This document shows, piece by piece, positions 27,557-35,136 of a stretch of DNA of 64,000 nt. The stretch spans positions 744,001 to 808,000 of the forward strand of contig NZ_JARSBP010000002.1 in assembly GCF_029623955.1 (NCBI RefSeq), in the 5' to 3' direction. The stretch comes from Mycobacterium sp. 236(2023). Its GTDB lineage: Bacteria; Actinomycetota; Actinomycetes; Mycobacteriales; Mycobacteriaceae. A program made the position numbers and the translations under genes. The notes beneath the pieces are model-generated. The model ran no database searches. It was not told where the DNA came from and saw only the letters and a program-made list of their open reading frames with translations. Numbering within the stretch: the first letter of the stretch is position 1; every line of letters starts with the position of its first letter.

Positions 27557-28906
27557 ATGACCGCTGTTCTTCCGGAAACACGCCATGTCGCCACGACGTC
27601 CGTGGCCCCCGCCGACGTGCGCGGCGTACTGGCCCGCAGCATCCTGGCCGACGGGCTCGACCTGGTCCTCGACATCGACCGGTCGCACGGGTCCTACCTG
27701 ATAGACGCGCGGTCGGGCCGGGGCTACCTCGACATGTTCACCTTCTTCGCGTCGTCCGCGCTGGGGATGAACCACCCGGGCCTCGCCGACGACGACGAAT
27801 TCCGCGCAGAGCTTGCTGCGGCGGCAGTGAACAAGCCAAGCAACTCCGACGTCTACAGCGTCCCGATGGCCCGATTCGTCGCGACGTTCGCTCGCGTCCT
27901 CGGCGACCCGAAGCTGCCCCACCTGTTCTTCGTCGACGGCGGTGCGCTCGCCGTCGAAAACGCGCTCAAGGTCGCGTTCGACTGGAAGAGCCGCCTCAAC
28001 GAATCCAAGGGCGTCGATCCTGCGCTGGGCACCAAGGTGCTTCATCTGCGCGGCGCGTTCCATGGTCGCAGCGGCTACACGATGTCGCTGACGAACACCG
28101 ACCCGAACAAGGTGGCGCGCTTCCCGAAATTCGACTGGCCGAGGATCGACGCTCCCTACCTTCGTGCGGGCGCCGACATCGACGCGCTGGAAGCCGAGTC
28201 GCTGCGTCAGGCCCGCGCGGCGTTCGTCGCTCATCCGCACGACATCGCGTGCTTCATCGCCGAGCCGATCCAGGGGGAGGGCGGCGACCGGCACTTCCGC
28301 CCGCAGTTCTTCGCTTCGATGCGCGACCTGTGCGACGAGTTCGACGCGCTGCTGATCTTCGACGAGGTTCAGACCGGGTGTGGGATCACCGGAACTGCCT
28401 GGGCCTACCAGCAATTGGGTGTTCAGCCGGATGTTGTCGCGTTCGGCAAGAAGACGCAGGTGTGCGGTGTGATGGCCGGGGGCCGCGTCGACGAGATCGC
28501 CGACAACGTGTTCTCCGTCAGCTCACGGATCAACTCGACGTGGGGCGGCAACCTGGTCGACATGGTCCGGTCCCGGCGAATCCTCGAGATCATCGAGGCC
28601 GACGGACTTTTCGATCACGCGGCGGATGTCGGCGGCTACTTGCTCGACGGCCTCGGCGAATTGGCAAGTGAGTTCCCCGGATTGGTGCGCGATGTCCGCG
28701 GCCGCGGGGTGATGTGCGCGTTCAGCATGCCGTCGGCGGCCCAGCGCGACGAGCTCGTCGCGGGGCTGTGGGAATGTGGCGTGATCATGCTCGGGTGCGG
28801 AGCGGACAGTGTCCGGTTCCGGCCGGCGCTGACGGTGTCGCGCGCCGAGATCGACGCGGCGCTCGTGGCGGTGCGTGCGGTCCTCAGGACGCTGCAGACT
28901 GGGTGA
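27557..28906 (+). CDS. lat: L-lysine epsilon-aminotransferase
   Basis: A 449-residue class-III PLP aminotransferase. The PLP-phosphate/ring region shows DEVQTG at 269-274, and the internal-aldimine lysine is in FGKKTQ (Lys298 or Lys299). It transfers the epsilon-amino group of lysine to 2-oxoglutarate, giving alpha-aminoadipic semialdehyde. In M. tuberculosis lat (Rv3290c) is strongly induced in persistence models and regulated by LrpA. The 50-base spacer before it is AT-rich. Its last 23 bases overlap the end of a convergent nuclease-like gene. Confidence 0.93.
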   Translation: MTAVLPETRHVATTSVAPADVRGVLARSILADGLDLVLDIDRSHGSYLIDARSGRGYLDMFTFFASSALGMNHPGLADDDEFRAELAAAAVNKPSNSDVYSVPMARFVATFARVLGDPKLPHLFFVDGGALAVENALKVAFDWKSRLNESKGVDPALGTKVLHLRGAFHGRSGYTMSLTNTDPNKVARFPKFDWPRIDAPYLRAGADIDALEAESLRQARAAFVAHPHDIACFIAEPIQGEGGDRHFRPQFFASMRDLCDEFDALLIFDEVQTGCGITGTAWAYQQLGVQPDVVAFGKKTQVCGVMAGGRVDEIADNVFSVSSRINSTWGGNLVDMVRSRRILEIIEADGLFDHAADVGGYLLDGLGELASEFPGLVRDVRGRGVMCAFSMPSAAQRDELVAGLWECGVIMLGCGADSVRFRPALTVSRAEIDAALVAVRAVLRTLQTG

Positions 28907-29447
28907 GCCGACGGATCGTCGACCGCAGGCGCGGTAGGTCCGCGCCGCCGACGAGTTCACAGCCGTGCAGTTCGGCGAGTTTTCTTGCCGCTGGGGTGAA
29001 TTCGTGGTTCGTGACGACCATGGTTCGGGTGCAGTCCTGCATCGGCGCGCCCGCGACGACTTCCTGCACGGCGCTTGCGCCGACCGGCCGGGACAGTCGT
29101 TTGCACTGGACCGCCAATCGATGGGGCCGGTGACCGACGATCAGATCGACACCCCAGTCACCGCTGAGCGGGGTCATGATCACCGGCACCCCGCACGTGC
29201 GGGCGATTCGGGCGACGTAGTCCTCGAACTCCAGGCCCGACATGTCGGCATCGGCTGGTCGCTCATGCGCGCCGGGCGTCGCGGCGCCTACGATGGCGGC
29301 GCGCAGGAAACGGGGCGCGGCCATCACGAGAACCGGGATCAGCAACGCAGCGACCAGGCTCAGCACGACGTGGGATCCGGCGAGATACACGGTGGCCCCA
29401 GCCGCGATGCCAAGGGCCATGTAGAGCTTCCACCTCAGCGTTGTCAC
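28884..29447 (-). CDS. Membrane-anchored Mrr-like restriction-endonuclease-fold protein
   Basis: A 187-residue protein. Two hydrophobic segments at about 8-45 are followed by a domain with the Mrr_cat pattern: 'GLEFEDYVARIA', then GDWGVDLIV and AVQCKR, which supply the Asp and Gln-x-Lys of PD-(D/E)XK nucleases. The family cuts DNA, in some cases methylated DNA; membrane anchoring is common in actinobacterial members of unknown role. The start is uncertain (ATG 29447 or ATG 29420). The last 23 bases overlap the end of lat in antisense. Confidence 0.75.
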   Translation of the reverse strand: MTTLRWKLYMALGIAAGATVYLAGSHVVLSLVAALLIPVLVMAAPRFLRAAIVGAATPGAHERPADADMSGLEFEDYVARIARTCGVPVIMTPLSGDWGVDLIVGHRPHRLAVQCKRLSRPVGASAVQEVVAGAPMQDCTRTMVVTNHEFTPAARKLAELHGCELVGGADLPRLRSTIRRLTQSAAS

Positions 29448-29480
29448 GGCCGCATCCTAAGCGGGCGTACCGACATCACA

Positions 29481-29506
29481 GGTTTATCTCGAAAGCGTGA
29501 CGGGAA
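29481..29506 (+). promoter_or_regulatory. SigF-like promoter upstream of the Rv3289c-like gene
   Basis: GGTTT (29481-29485), 16 bases, GGGAA (29502-29506). The -35 is a full match to the mycobacterial SigF consensus GGTTT-N16/17-GGGTA and the -10 differs at one base. It lies 53 bases before ATG 29559. Confidence 0.65.
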
Positions 29507-29558
29507 CTCCCCGCAAATCGAAGCACCGGCTTCTTTTCGCGAAAACGGAGACCACACG

Positions 29559-29936
29559 ATGGCCGACCTGTCTCACCAGACCCGTGAGTTGCGCCGCCAC
29601 GGCGGCGGCATCGACGCCGGAGTGCGCGAGGCCGCCCGCACCGGACTGGGTCTGGCGGCGGTAGGTCTGGTGTTCCTGCTCGTGGCCGACATGTGGAACG
29701 GCACGTGCACCGGCTCGCTCGCTCAGGCGGTCGGCTGCGGGGTCCCGGAACAGGCGATGCTGGCGCTCGGATCACCGGCGATTCTGTTGGCGGGCGGCGT
29801 GTGGTCGCTCGTCCGTGGCATGCGCGTCAAGAACGAGCAGAATGCGTGGTTGGCCTGGCAGGCCGCAGGTTGGAGCCTGCTCGTGCTTGCGGTGCTGTGC
29901 ACCGTTTTGGCCCTTCCTTCACTACCCGGTCAGTAG
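29559..29936 (+). CDS. Small membrane protein of the SigF region (Rv3289c-like)
   Basis: A 125-residue protein with three hydrophobic segments (about 28-45, 62-80 and 98-118). The N-terminus is soluble and charged, with a HGGG motif. ATG 29559 follows a GGAG site. It is just upstream of usfY, as Rv3289c is in M. tuberculosis, and has a SigF-like promoter, so it is probably a general-stress membrane protein. Biochemical function is unknown. Confidence 0.75.
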   Translation: MADLSHQTRELRRHGGGIDAGVREAARTGLGLAAVGLVFLLVADMWNGTCTGSLAQAVGCGVPEQAMLALGSPAILLAGGVWSLVRGMRVKNEQNAWLAWQAAGWSLLVLAVLCTVLALPSLPGQ

Positions 29937-29968
29937 CACACTGGAGGGGTAGTTCTAAGGAGTACCGC

Positions 29969-30277
29969 ATGAAGGGTCCCCAAGATCCTGTCGATCACGT
30001 GCGTACGACACGCCCGCACGCCGGTGAGTCGATAAAGGACAACAAGATCATGCCGGGGCTCGTGGTGATCGGTCTGTCGCTGGTCAGTTTCGTCGCGGCG
30101 CTGTCGGCGTTCGCCACTTCCCATCACGGTGTCGGTCTCATGTTCGGCGCGATCGCGCTGGCCGGCCTCGTGTTCGGGGGAGGGTGGTTGATCGTCGAGC
30201 ATCAGCGCGTGCGCCGTCTCGAACAGCGTTGGTACGCAGATCATCCCGGGTCGTACCGGCAGCACCCCAACAGCTGA
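29969..30277 (+). CDS. usfY: UsfY-like membrane protein
   Basis: A 102-residue protein that resembles UsfY (Rv3288c) in length, position and topology: a charged N-terminus containing 'DHVRTTRPHAGESIKDN', two membrane segments at about 29-50 and 54-76, and a basic C-terminal tail ending 'DHPGSYRQHPNS'. ATG 29969 follows TAAGGAG. A GGGTA box at 29947-29951 could be a SigF -10, but the -35 is poor, so co-transcription with the preceding gene is also possible. UsfY is a SigF-dependent stress protein of unknown activity. Here usfY is separated from rsbW by a pseudogene and two minus-strand genes. Confidence 0.8.
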   Translation: MKGPQDPVDHVRTTRPHAGESIKDNKIMPGLVVIGLSLVSFVAALSAFATSHHGVGLMFGAIALAGLVFGGGWLIVEHQRVRRLEQRWYADHPGSYRQHPNS

Positions 30278-30284
30278 GGGGTTG

Positions 30285-30350
30285 GCGCCGAGATTGCGCT
30301 GAGGGCTGCGGGAGGATCGTTATCCACAGCCCTGAGCGCAGTTTGGGCGC
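30285..30350. repeat. Palindrome before the DUF559 pseudogene
   Basis: 24-base arms (30285-30308 and 30327-30350) pair at 20 of 24 positions around an 18-base loop. The left arm begins GCGCCGAGATTGC, the same core as the palindromes around the intact paralogue at 8.2-9.3 kb. It may also terminate usfY. Confidence 0.55.
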
Positions 30351-30392
30351 GCAACGGCCCAACCTGTCGGATCCCGTGCCGACGATCGCTGC

Positions 30393-31289
30393 ATGGGAAG
30401 GGTTTTCATCGCAAGTGAGGCACTCGCGTCGGGGCTGTTGACGCGGTCGGCGCTTCGATGGAATTACCAGCGAATCTTTCCCGATGTCTATATCGACGCG
30501 AAAGCCGTACCGACATTGCGCGATCGCACGATCGGGGCTTGGCTCTGGTCCCGTCGGGCTGGCGTCATCGCCGGCGCGGCCGCATCGGCGCTGCACGGCG
30601 CCCGGTGGGTGAGCGCCGAAACACAGATCGAGATGATCTACCGCTGCGGCCGTCCGCCACCCGGAATTGTCGTGCGCAACGAACGTCTCGACGGCGACGA
30701 GGTCGTCGAGGTTGGCGGCGTGCTGGTGACAACACCAGAACGGACCGCTTTCGATCTCGCCAGACATCTGCCGCGCAATCAGGCTGTGGCGCGGTTGGAT
30801 GCCCTCGCGAATGCCACTGAGGTCGAGGCCGTCGATGCGCTGCTTCTCGCGCGGCGCTATCCGGCTGCCAGGGGTATCCGCCGGGCGATCGAATCTCTGG
30901 CTCTGACTGACGGCGGCGCACAGTCACCGAAAGAGTCATAGTTACGCCTGCTTCTAGTCAATACCTGGCTCGACCCGGTGCGGACACAAATCGGGGTGGG
31001 CGGAGGACGGGCGCACCTCGACATGGGTTATGACGCGCCAATGGTCGGCCTCGAATATGAGGGGTCACACCACAGCGAGGATCGCGGGACCTATGTCTAT
31101 GACATCGGGCGCTCGGAATTCATCGATCGCTGCGGCTGGATCACCATCAAAGTGGTGAAGGAGCATTCGGCAGCCTTCGTGCTGTCGCGGGTCGGTGAGG
31201 CGTTCGCGCGTCGCGGCTACACGCCCAGATTGCGTCCACGGCCGCAAACCCGCCGACGCAACCGCCGTCAGCGCAACATCGGCGCATAA
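30393..31289 (+). pseudogene. AbiEi/DUF559 protein paralogue interrupted by an amber codon
   Basis: The frame from ATG 30393 to 31289 would encode a 298-residue protein like the one at 8214-9137: the SALHGARW and PERTAFDL segments, then LEYEGSHH and the end 'RRGYTPRL'. It is broken by a single TAG at 30939-30941. In the intact paralogue the aligned codon is the first Trp of 'SPRESWW'. A single TGG to TAG change would explain it. Both halves are otherwise open and still similar to the paralogue, so inactivation looks recent. The upstream palindrome matches those flanking the intact copy. A sequencing error at this base is also possible. Confidence 0.8.
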
Positions 31290-31314
31290 CGCTTAACCCG
31301 AAGCCGAAATAGCA

Positions 31315-31346
31315 ATGGGCCCAACCAGTCTCCTGGTCGGGCCCAT
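31315..31346. terminator. Terminator hairpin for the CsbD-like gene
   Basis: ATGGGCCCAACCAG (31315-31328) pairs with 31333-31346 with one G-U-compatible mismatch and a 4-base loop, just after the stop of the minus-strand gene ending at 31358. It may also serve the pseudogene side. Confidence 0.7.
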
Positions 31347-31357
31347 CACGGGAAGTC

Positions 31358-31594
31358 CTACTCGGCAGCCTTCTGGCGTGCCTCGGCGGCTTCCGCAGCG
31401 GCACGGGCAGCTTCGGCTTCGCCTTCCTTCTTGGCGACGTCGCGCTGCGCGTCGGCCTTGTCCTGCTGAGCCTCGCCCTCTTGCGCCAAGTCGTCGTTAC
31501 CTGTGACGGTACCGACCGCTTCCTTGGCCTTGCCCTTCACGTCTTCGACGACGCCCTTGATGCCGGCCTCGGGGCCACTGTCCTTGTCGCTCAT
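31358..31594 (-). CDS. CsbD-like general stress protein
   Basis: A 78-residue acidic, highly charged protein. The N-terminal part 'GIKGVVEDVKGKAKEAVGTVTG' is the CsbD-type helix pattern seen in bacterial general-stress proteins. The rest is a long Ala/Glu/Lys helix ending EARQKAAE, likely a coiled coil. ATG 31594 follows a GGAGG site at normal spacing. A SigF-like promoter lies 58 bases upstream (31652-31677), matching sigma-B control of CsbD in Bacillus. Function is not known beyond stress association. Confidence 0.82.
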   Translation of the reverse strand: MSDKDSGPEAGIKGVVEDVKGKAKEAVGTVTGNDDLAQEGEAQQDKADAQRDVAKKEGEAEAARAAAEAAEARQKAAE

Positions 31595-31651
31595 ATCTGC
31601 CTCCGTTGGTGGGTGGATATTGGAAGCCCAGTTCTTGAGCCACACCGAGGC

Positions 31652-31677
31652 TTCCCGGGCGCCGAAGCCGCTAAACG
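31652..31677 (-). promoter_or_regulatory. SigF-like promoter of the CsbD-like gene
   Basis: On the minus strand CGTTT (31677-31673), 16 bases, GGGAA (31656-31652). Spacing and boxes match the SigF pattern; the -10 is the same GGGAA variant as at 29502. Confidence 0.6.
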
Positions 31678-31850
31678 GGTGACTGTCGTCTCACCCGATA
31701 ACGACTCGGTAGCAACGGTTTTCCCTGGGTTTGTCCAGGGCCGTCACGGGTACGCCGCGTGCCATGGCGTACGCAGCTCACCCGGTTTGGTCCTCACGGG
31801 TCACGGGGTATGAACCACGCACCATGAACAGACTGACACTGCAGGCTGCG

Positions 31851-31979
31851 TCATTGCATGATCGGCGCGAGGATGAGGAAAGCGCCGGCGTAGATGGCGA
31901 CGCCTATCAGGATGAGGGCCGCAAGAATGCTTACGGCGATCACCAGAATCCGGCGCAGCGGCTTGATGTTCTGGTTCAT
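31851..31979 (-). CDS. 42-residue single-span membrane protein next to rsbW-sigF
   Basis: A short open frame from ATG 31979 to TGA 31851. The product starts MNQNIKPLRR and continues with about 30 uninterrupted hydrophobic residues (ILVIAVSILAALILIG...) to the end IMQ. The positive charges before the span predict an inside N-terminus. There is no clear ribosome-binding site, but a SigF-like -10 (GGGTA) ends only ten bases before the ATG, so the mRNA may be leaderless or nearly so. No family is recognised. It is too short for usual gene finders; the composition and promoter make it likely to be real. Confidence 0.6.
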   Translation of the reverse strand: MNQNIKPLRRILVIAVSILAALILIGVAIYAGAFLILAPIMQ

Positions 31980-31989
31980 TCTGTCGGGT

Positions 31990-32015
31990 TACCCGGGTCG
32001 GAATGGTCACTAACA
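31990..32015 (-). promoter_or_regulatory. SigF-like promoter of the 42-residue membrane protein
   Basis: On the minus strand TGTTA (32015-32011), 16 bases, GGGTA (31994-31990). The -10 is a perfect SigF match and lies ten bases before ATG 31979. Confidence 0.55.
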
Positions 32016-32045
32016 AATGCACTCGTCAATGCCCGGAGCGCCCAT

Positions 32046-32071
32046 GGATAGTGGGGACACAGCCTGGGGTA
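32046..32071 (+). promoter_or_regulatory. SigF-like promoter of rsbW-sigF
   Basis: GGATA (32046-32050), 16 bases, GGGTA (32067-32071), 29 bases before the rsbW ATG. A SigF-dependent promoter at this place is known for usfX (rsbW) in M. tuberculosis, giving autoregulation. Confidence 0.65.
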
Positions 32072-32100
32072 ATCTCGCTTGGAAGTTTCCGGGAGGTCAC

Positions 32101-32535
32101 ATGGCCGATGTCGCGAGCCACAGCAATGGACAACGTCATAGCCCGCAGTCGGTAGAGCTCCGAGTTGCGGCTACGTTGGAGAATTTGGCGGTGCTGCGCA
32201 CCCTGGTGGCCGCAGTCGGCACGTTCGAGGATCTCGATTTCGACGCCGTCGCCGACCTCAGGCTCGCCGTCGACGAGGCCTGCACGCGGCTGATCAGGTC
32301 GGCGGTGCCGGAGTCGACGCTCCTCGTCGTCGTCGATCCGCAACCCGAGGCACTCGTTGTGCACGCCTCGACCACGTGCGACAGCACGGACATCCTCGCG
32401 CCGGGCAGCTTCAGCTGGCACGTCCTGAGCTCCCTGACCGATGAGGTCACCACATTTTCTGATGGCCAGTCGGCCGGGGACGGCGAGGTCTTCGGCATCT
32501 CCATGACGACAAGGCGAGCGAGTTCGTTGCAGTGA
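32101..32535 (+). CDS. rsbW: Anti-sigma-F factor RsbW (UsfX)
   Basis: A 144-residue histidine-kinase-like ATPase protein. The N-box is seen as 'DLRLAVDEACTRLI' near residues 58-71; the C-terminal ATP-lid is degenerate, as in mycobacterial UsfX. It binds SigF and keeps it from RNA polymerase until anti-anti-sigma factors release it. ATG 32101 follows a GGGAGG site. The stop overlaps the GTG of sigF, so anti-sigma and sigma are made in fixed ratio. A SigF-type promoter precedes it. The STAS protein at 33288-33716 is a plausible antagonist. Confidence 0.9.
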   Translation: MADVASHSNGQRHSPQSVELRVAATLENLAVLRTLVAAVGTFEDLDFDAVADLRLAVDEACTRLIRSAVPESTLLVVVDPQPEALVVHASTTCDSTDILAPGSFSWHVLSSLTDEVTTFSDGQSAGDGEVFGISMTTRRASSLQ

Positions 32536-33317
32536 CGCGGCCGTCGTCGAAGGGCTCGTCACGGTCGAGTTCTGAATACTCCGACGTTGCCGACATGTTC
32601 CGCGAGTTGGCCAAACTCGAGGAGGGGTCGGCGAAGTTCCAGCGTCAGCGCGACCGCATTGTCGAGCGTTGCCTTCCGCTGGCCGACCACATCGCCCGCC
32701 GCTTCGACGGCCGCGGCGAGCCCCGCGACGATCTGGTTCAGGTCGCGCGGGTGGGTCTGGTGAACGCGGTCATCCGCTTCGATGTGACGGCCGGTTCGGA
32801 CTTCGTCTCGTTCGCGGTGCCGACCATCATGGGCGAGGTTCGCCGCCATTTCCGCGACAACAGCTGGTCGGTGAAGGTTCCGCGCCGCCTCAAGGAGCTG
32901 CATTTGCGTCTGGGTGCCGCGACGGCCGAGCTGTCGCAGCGTCTGGGTCGTGCGCCGACCGCCACCGAGCTGGCCGCCGAACTGGAGATGGATCGCGACG
33001 AGGTGGTCGAAGGTCTCGTCGCTGGAAGCTCGTACAACACGTTGTCCATCGACAGCGGCGGCAGCGGCAGCGAGGAGGCTCCCGCGATCGCCGACACGCT
33101 GGGCGACGTCGACCTCACCCTCGATCAGATCGAAAACCGCGAAGCCCTGCGACCGCTGCTGGCGCAGCTACCCGAGCGGGAACGCACGGTACTCGTGTTG
33201 CGGTTTTTCGAATCGATGACGCAGACACAGATCGCCGAGCGGGTCGGCATCTCGCAGATGCACGTGTCGCGACTGCTCGCGAAGTCGCTAGCTCGTCTGC
33301 GGGATCAGCTGGAATGA
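32532..33317 (+). CDS. sigF: RNA polymerase sigma factor SigF
   Basis: A 261-residue group-3 sigma factor of the SigF/SigB class. Region 2 is at about 45-115 ('RDDLVQVARVGLVNAVIRFD', 'FVSFAVPTIMGEVRRHFRD'), region 3 at about 120-165 ('RLGRAPTATELAAELEM'), and region 4 at about 200-260 ('LPERERTVLVLRFF', 'TQIAERVGISQMHVSRLL'). It directs transcription of stationary-phase and stress genes in mycobacteria. GTG 32532 overlaps the rsbW stop. The last 30 bases overlap a convergent anti-anti-sigma gene. At least four SigF-like promoters lie within 3 kb upstream. Confidence 0.95.
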   Translation: MTRPSSKGSSRSSSEYSDVADMFRELAKLEEGSAKFQRQRDRIVERCLPLADHIARRFDGRGEPRDDLVQVARVGLVNAVIRFDVTAGSDFVSFAVPTIMGEVRRHFRDNSWSVKVPRRLKELHLRLGAATAELSQRLGRAPTATELAAELEMDRDEVVEGLVAGSSYNTLSIDSGGSGSEEAPAIADTLGDVDLTLDQIENREALRPLLAQLPERERTVLVLRFFESMTQTQIAERVGISQMHVSRLLAKSLARLRDQLE

Positions 33318-33716
33318 CTGCGGCGGTTCCTGCTGAACCGCTGTCAGCGCGTCGGAGATGTCGGCGCAGATCGGCAACGCCGAATCAGGGTCGCAGATTT
33401 TCAGCACGCGCCTGACGGCCTTGCCGGGCACGACTGCCCACCGGATGTCCTCACCGACGCACCGCACGTTCAGCGTGTGGAGCGCCGAGAAGCCGGCCGT
33501 TGAGAAGAAGCTCAGCCCCGACAGGTCGACGACGAGCCAGTTTGTCGTGGCGCTGTGGCGCAGCGCGTAGTTGACGAACGTGATGCCGTTGGCCGCGTCG
33601 AGCTCACCGTGAGCTTTCACGACGGCGGTCGCGGACTGGGGCCAGGCGGTCTCGAAGTAGGCCGTGCGGCAGACAAAGCGGTCTGGCGGTCGGTCAGACG
33701 GGGGGACGTGAGGCAC
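33288..33716 (-). CDS. STAS-domain anti-anti-sigma factor
   Basis: A 142-residue protein with a SpoIIAA/RsbV-type STAS domain: 'HGELDAANGITFVNYAL', then LVVDLSGLSFFSTAGFSALH, with the phosphorylatable Ser72/Thr73 in SFFSTAG. Such proteins bind RsbW when unphosphorylated and free the sigma factor. It belongs with the RsfA/RsfB type of mycobacterial regulators. GTG 33716 follows a GGAG site. It is transcribed towards sigF and its last 30 bases overlap the end of sigF. Partner choice is inferred from location. Confidence 0.85.
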   Translation of the reverse strand: MPHVPPSDRPPDRFVCRTAYFETAWPQSATAVVKAHGELDAANGITFVNYALRHSATTNWLVVDLSGLSFFSTAGFSALHTLNVRCVGEDIRWAVVPGKAVRRVLKICDPDSALPICADISDALTAVQQEPPQSFQLIPQTS

Positions 33717-33940
33717 GGTGACTCCATTCGAGAGTGCGTATTCGTGCTGCGGTTCACGCCAAGGTGGGCCCTAGGTCTCAAAGCCAGCGCGGGCGTTGCA
33801 GAAGGCTGCGATTTCAACCCTGCACGAACCATACGCTCTTGCCGTGGCCAGGGACAACGAATGTGAGAGGTTATTAACAAACACTCAGCACGGAGTTGTC
33901 GCCGGCGTCAAAATCATCGGGAAGGTGCGCTGAAGTTATT

Positions 33941-34492
33941 GTGGCACAGGAGCTTTGGGCTACCGGCATAGTTCTCGCGGCGGGCGGGGGGAAACGCTTC
34001 GGCATGCCGAAGGTGCTTGCCGAGGAGGGCCGGTGGTTGCGGATGAGTGTCGCCGCGCTGCGCGACGGCGGCTGCCGTGACGTCGTGGTGGTGCTCGGGG
34101 CTGCCGTGGTCGACGTGCCTGCGGGGTCGCGGGCGGTGGTCGCAGACAACTGGGCGGACGGTATCAGCGCGTCGGTGCGCACCGGCATTCTGGCGGCCGA
34201 CGGGTCCGCGGAGTTCGTCGTACTGACGACTGTCGATACCCCTGACGTGGGCGCGGCCGCCGTGCGGCGGGTCTTGAGCGCGGCGACGGAGGCGGAGTCG
34301 GGGCTCGCTCGTGCGCGCTATGACGGGCGTCCGGGTCATCCGGTGGTGCTGGCACGCAGGCACTGGCCGGAGCTTCTGGGCGTCCTGACGGGTGACGACG
34401 GAGCGGGCCCATTTCTGCGAGGGCGTCCCGACGTCGTCGACGTCGAATGTGCGGACCTGGGGACCGGTCGCGATATCGACGAGCGCCCCTAG
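33941..34492 (+). CDS. MobA/MocA-like NTP transferase
   Basis: A 183-residue nucleotidyltransferase. The N-terminal signature LAAGGGKRFGMPK (12-24) is that of the MobA/MocA/CoxD-like NTP_transf_3 family, which adds CMP or GMP to molybdopterin or otherwise activates small molecules. Asp residues in 'LTTVDTPDVG' (about 91-96) would bind metal. GTG 33941 is chosen over the TTG at 33896 because the family begins close to this motif. It is not next to molybdenum hydroxylase genes here, so the substrate is open. Confidence 0.8.
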   Translation: MAQELWATGIVLAAGGGKRFGMPKVLAEEGRWLRMSVAALRDGGCRDVVVVLGAAVVDVPAGSRAVVADNWADGISASVRTGILAADGSAEFVVLTTVDTPDVGAAAVRRVLSAATEAESGLARARYDGRPGHPVVLARRHWPELLGVLTGDDGAGPFLRGRPDVVDVECADLGTGRDIDERP

Positions 34493-34806
34493 CCGAGCAT
34501 CGCGTCGGCGAAGCGGGCGACGGCGTCGGCCCCGGTGGCGGCCGCGTCGTCGTGGCCGGGTCGCGCCCGTGTCGCGACGACCCGCGTCGCGGGGTCGAGC
34601 GTCACTTCGGCGAGCAGCTCACCCGTCGTGGGCTCGCAGACCGCCCAGGTGAACAGTGTCTCTGAATCCCAGTGCGCGGCAGAGGTTTCCACGTAGTCAA
34701 GCCTCTGCTCGCCGAGTTCGCCCAGTGCGGGCCGGTCGTCGACGCGGTCATCGGCACGCAATGCGCGCAGATACCAGGCGCCGGCGTTGATCTCGACGGG
34801 CTCCAC
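34489..34806 (-). CDS. Conserved hypothetical protein, possibly GNAT-related
   Basis: About 105 residues from GTG 34806 (the frame stays open to 34884, but that extension looks non-coding). The start 'VEPVEINAGAWYLRALRADDRVDDRPAL' resembles the N-terminal strand and helix of RimJ-type GNAT acetyltransferases, but the acetyl-CoA-binding Q/RxxGxG/A loop is absent. The C-terminal half ('FTWAVCEPTTGELLAEVTLDP') looks like two beta strands. It is thus a partial or diverged acetyltransferase-like domain. Its stop overlaps the convergent MobA-like gene's stop by three bases. Confidence 0.6.
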   Translation of the reverse strand: MEPVEINAGAWYLRALRADDRVDDRPALGELGEQRLDYVETSAAHWDSETLFTWAVCEPTTGELLAEVTLDPATRVVATRARPGHDDAAATGADAVARFADAMLG

Positions 34807-35136
34807 CCGGCCAGCTTGCCACGTGCCGGGAACGGGATCGGCCCCGCCCTCCGCGGCGTCGCCGCGGAAAACGGGGCCGTTCACCCCTCGGTCCTACTCG
34901 TCGAAGCCGCAACGCCCCTTGGCAAACCGATGAATCTTGCGTGAGCAAACGCTATCGGATGTCGCCGAAATGCACTGTCGGTTCGTGAAACTCGTGCACG
35001 GCATCGCGAGGCACCGCGCAACGTTGGGGCGGCCAGGCAACGGTGCGGCCAACTAATAGCTAAGTCGACGTGTGAAACTCAATGCCTACGTTTACGTGAA
35101 ATCGTTGTGAACTAGTTGCTCAGCAATGACGCGAAA

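Noticed and set aside
29947..29951. SigF promoter directly before usfY
   Set aside because: The GGGTA box is present, but no acceptable -35 is found at 15-17 bases, so it was not listed as a promoter.
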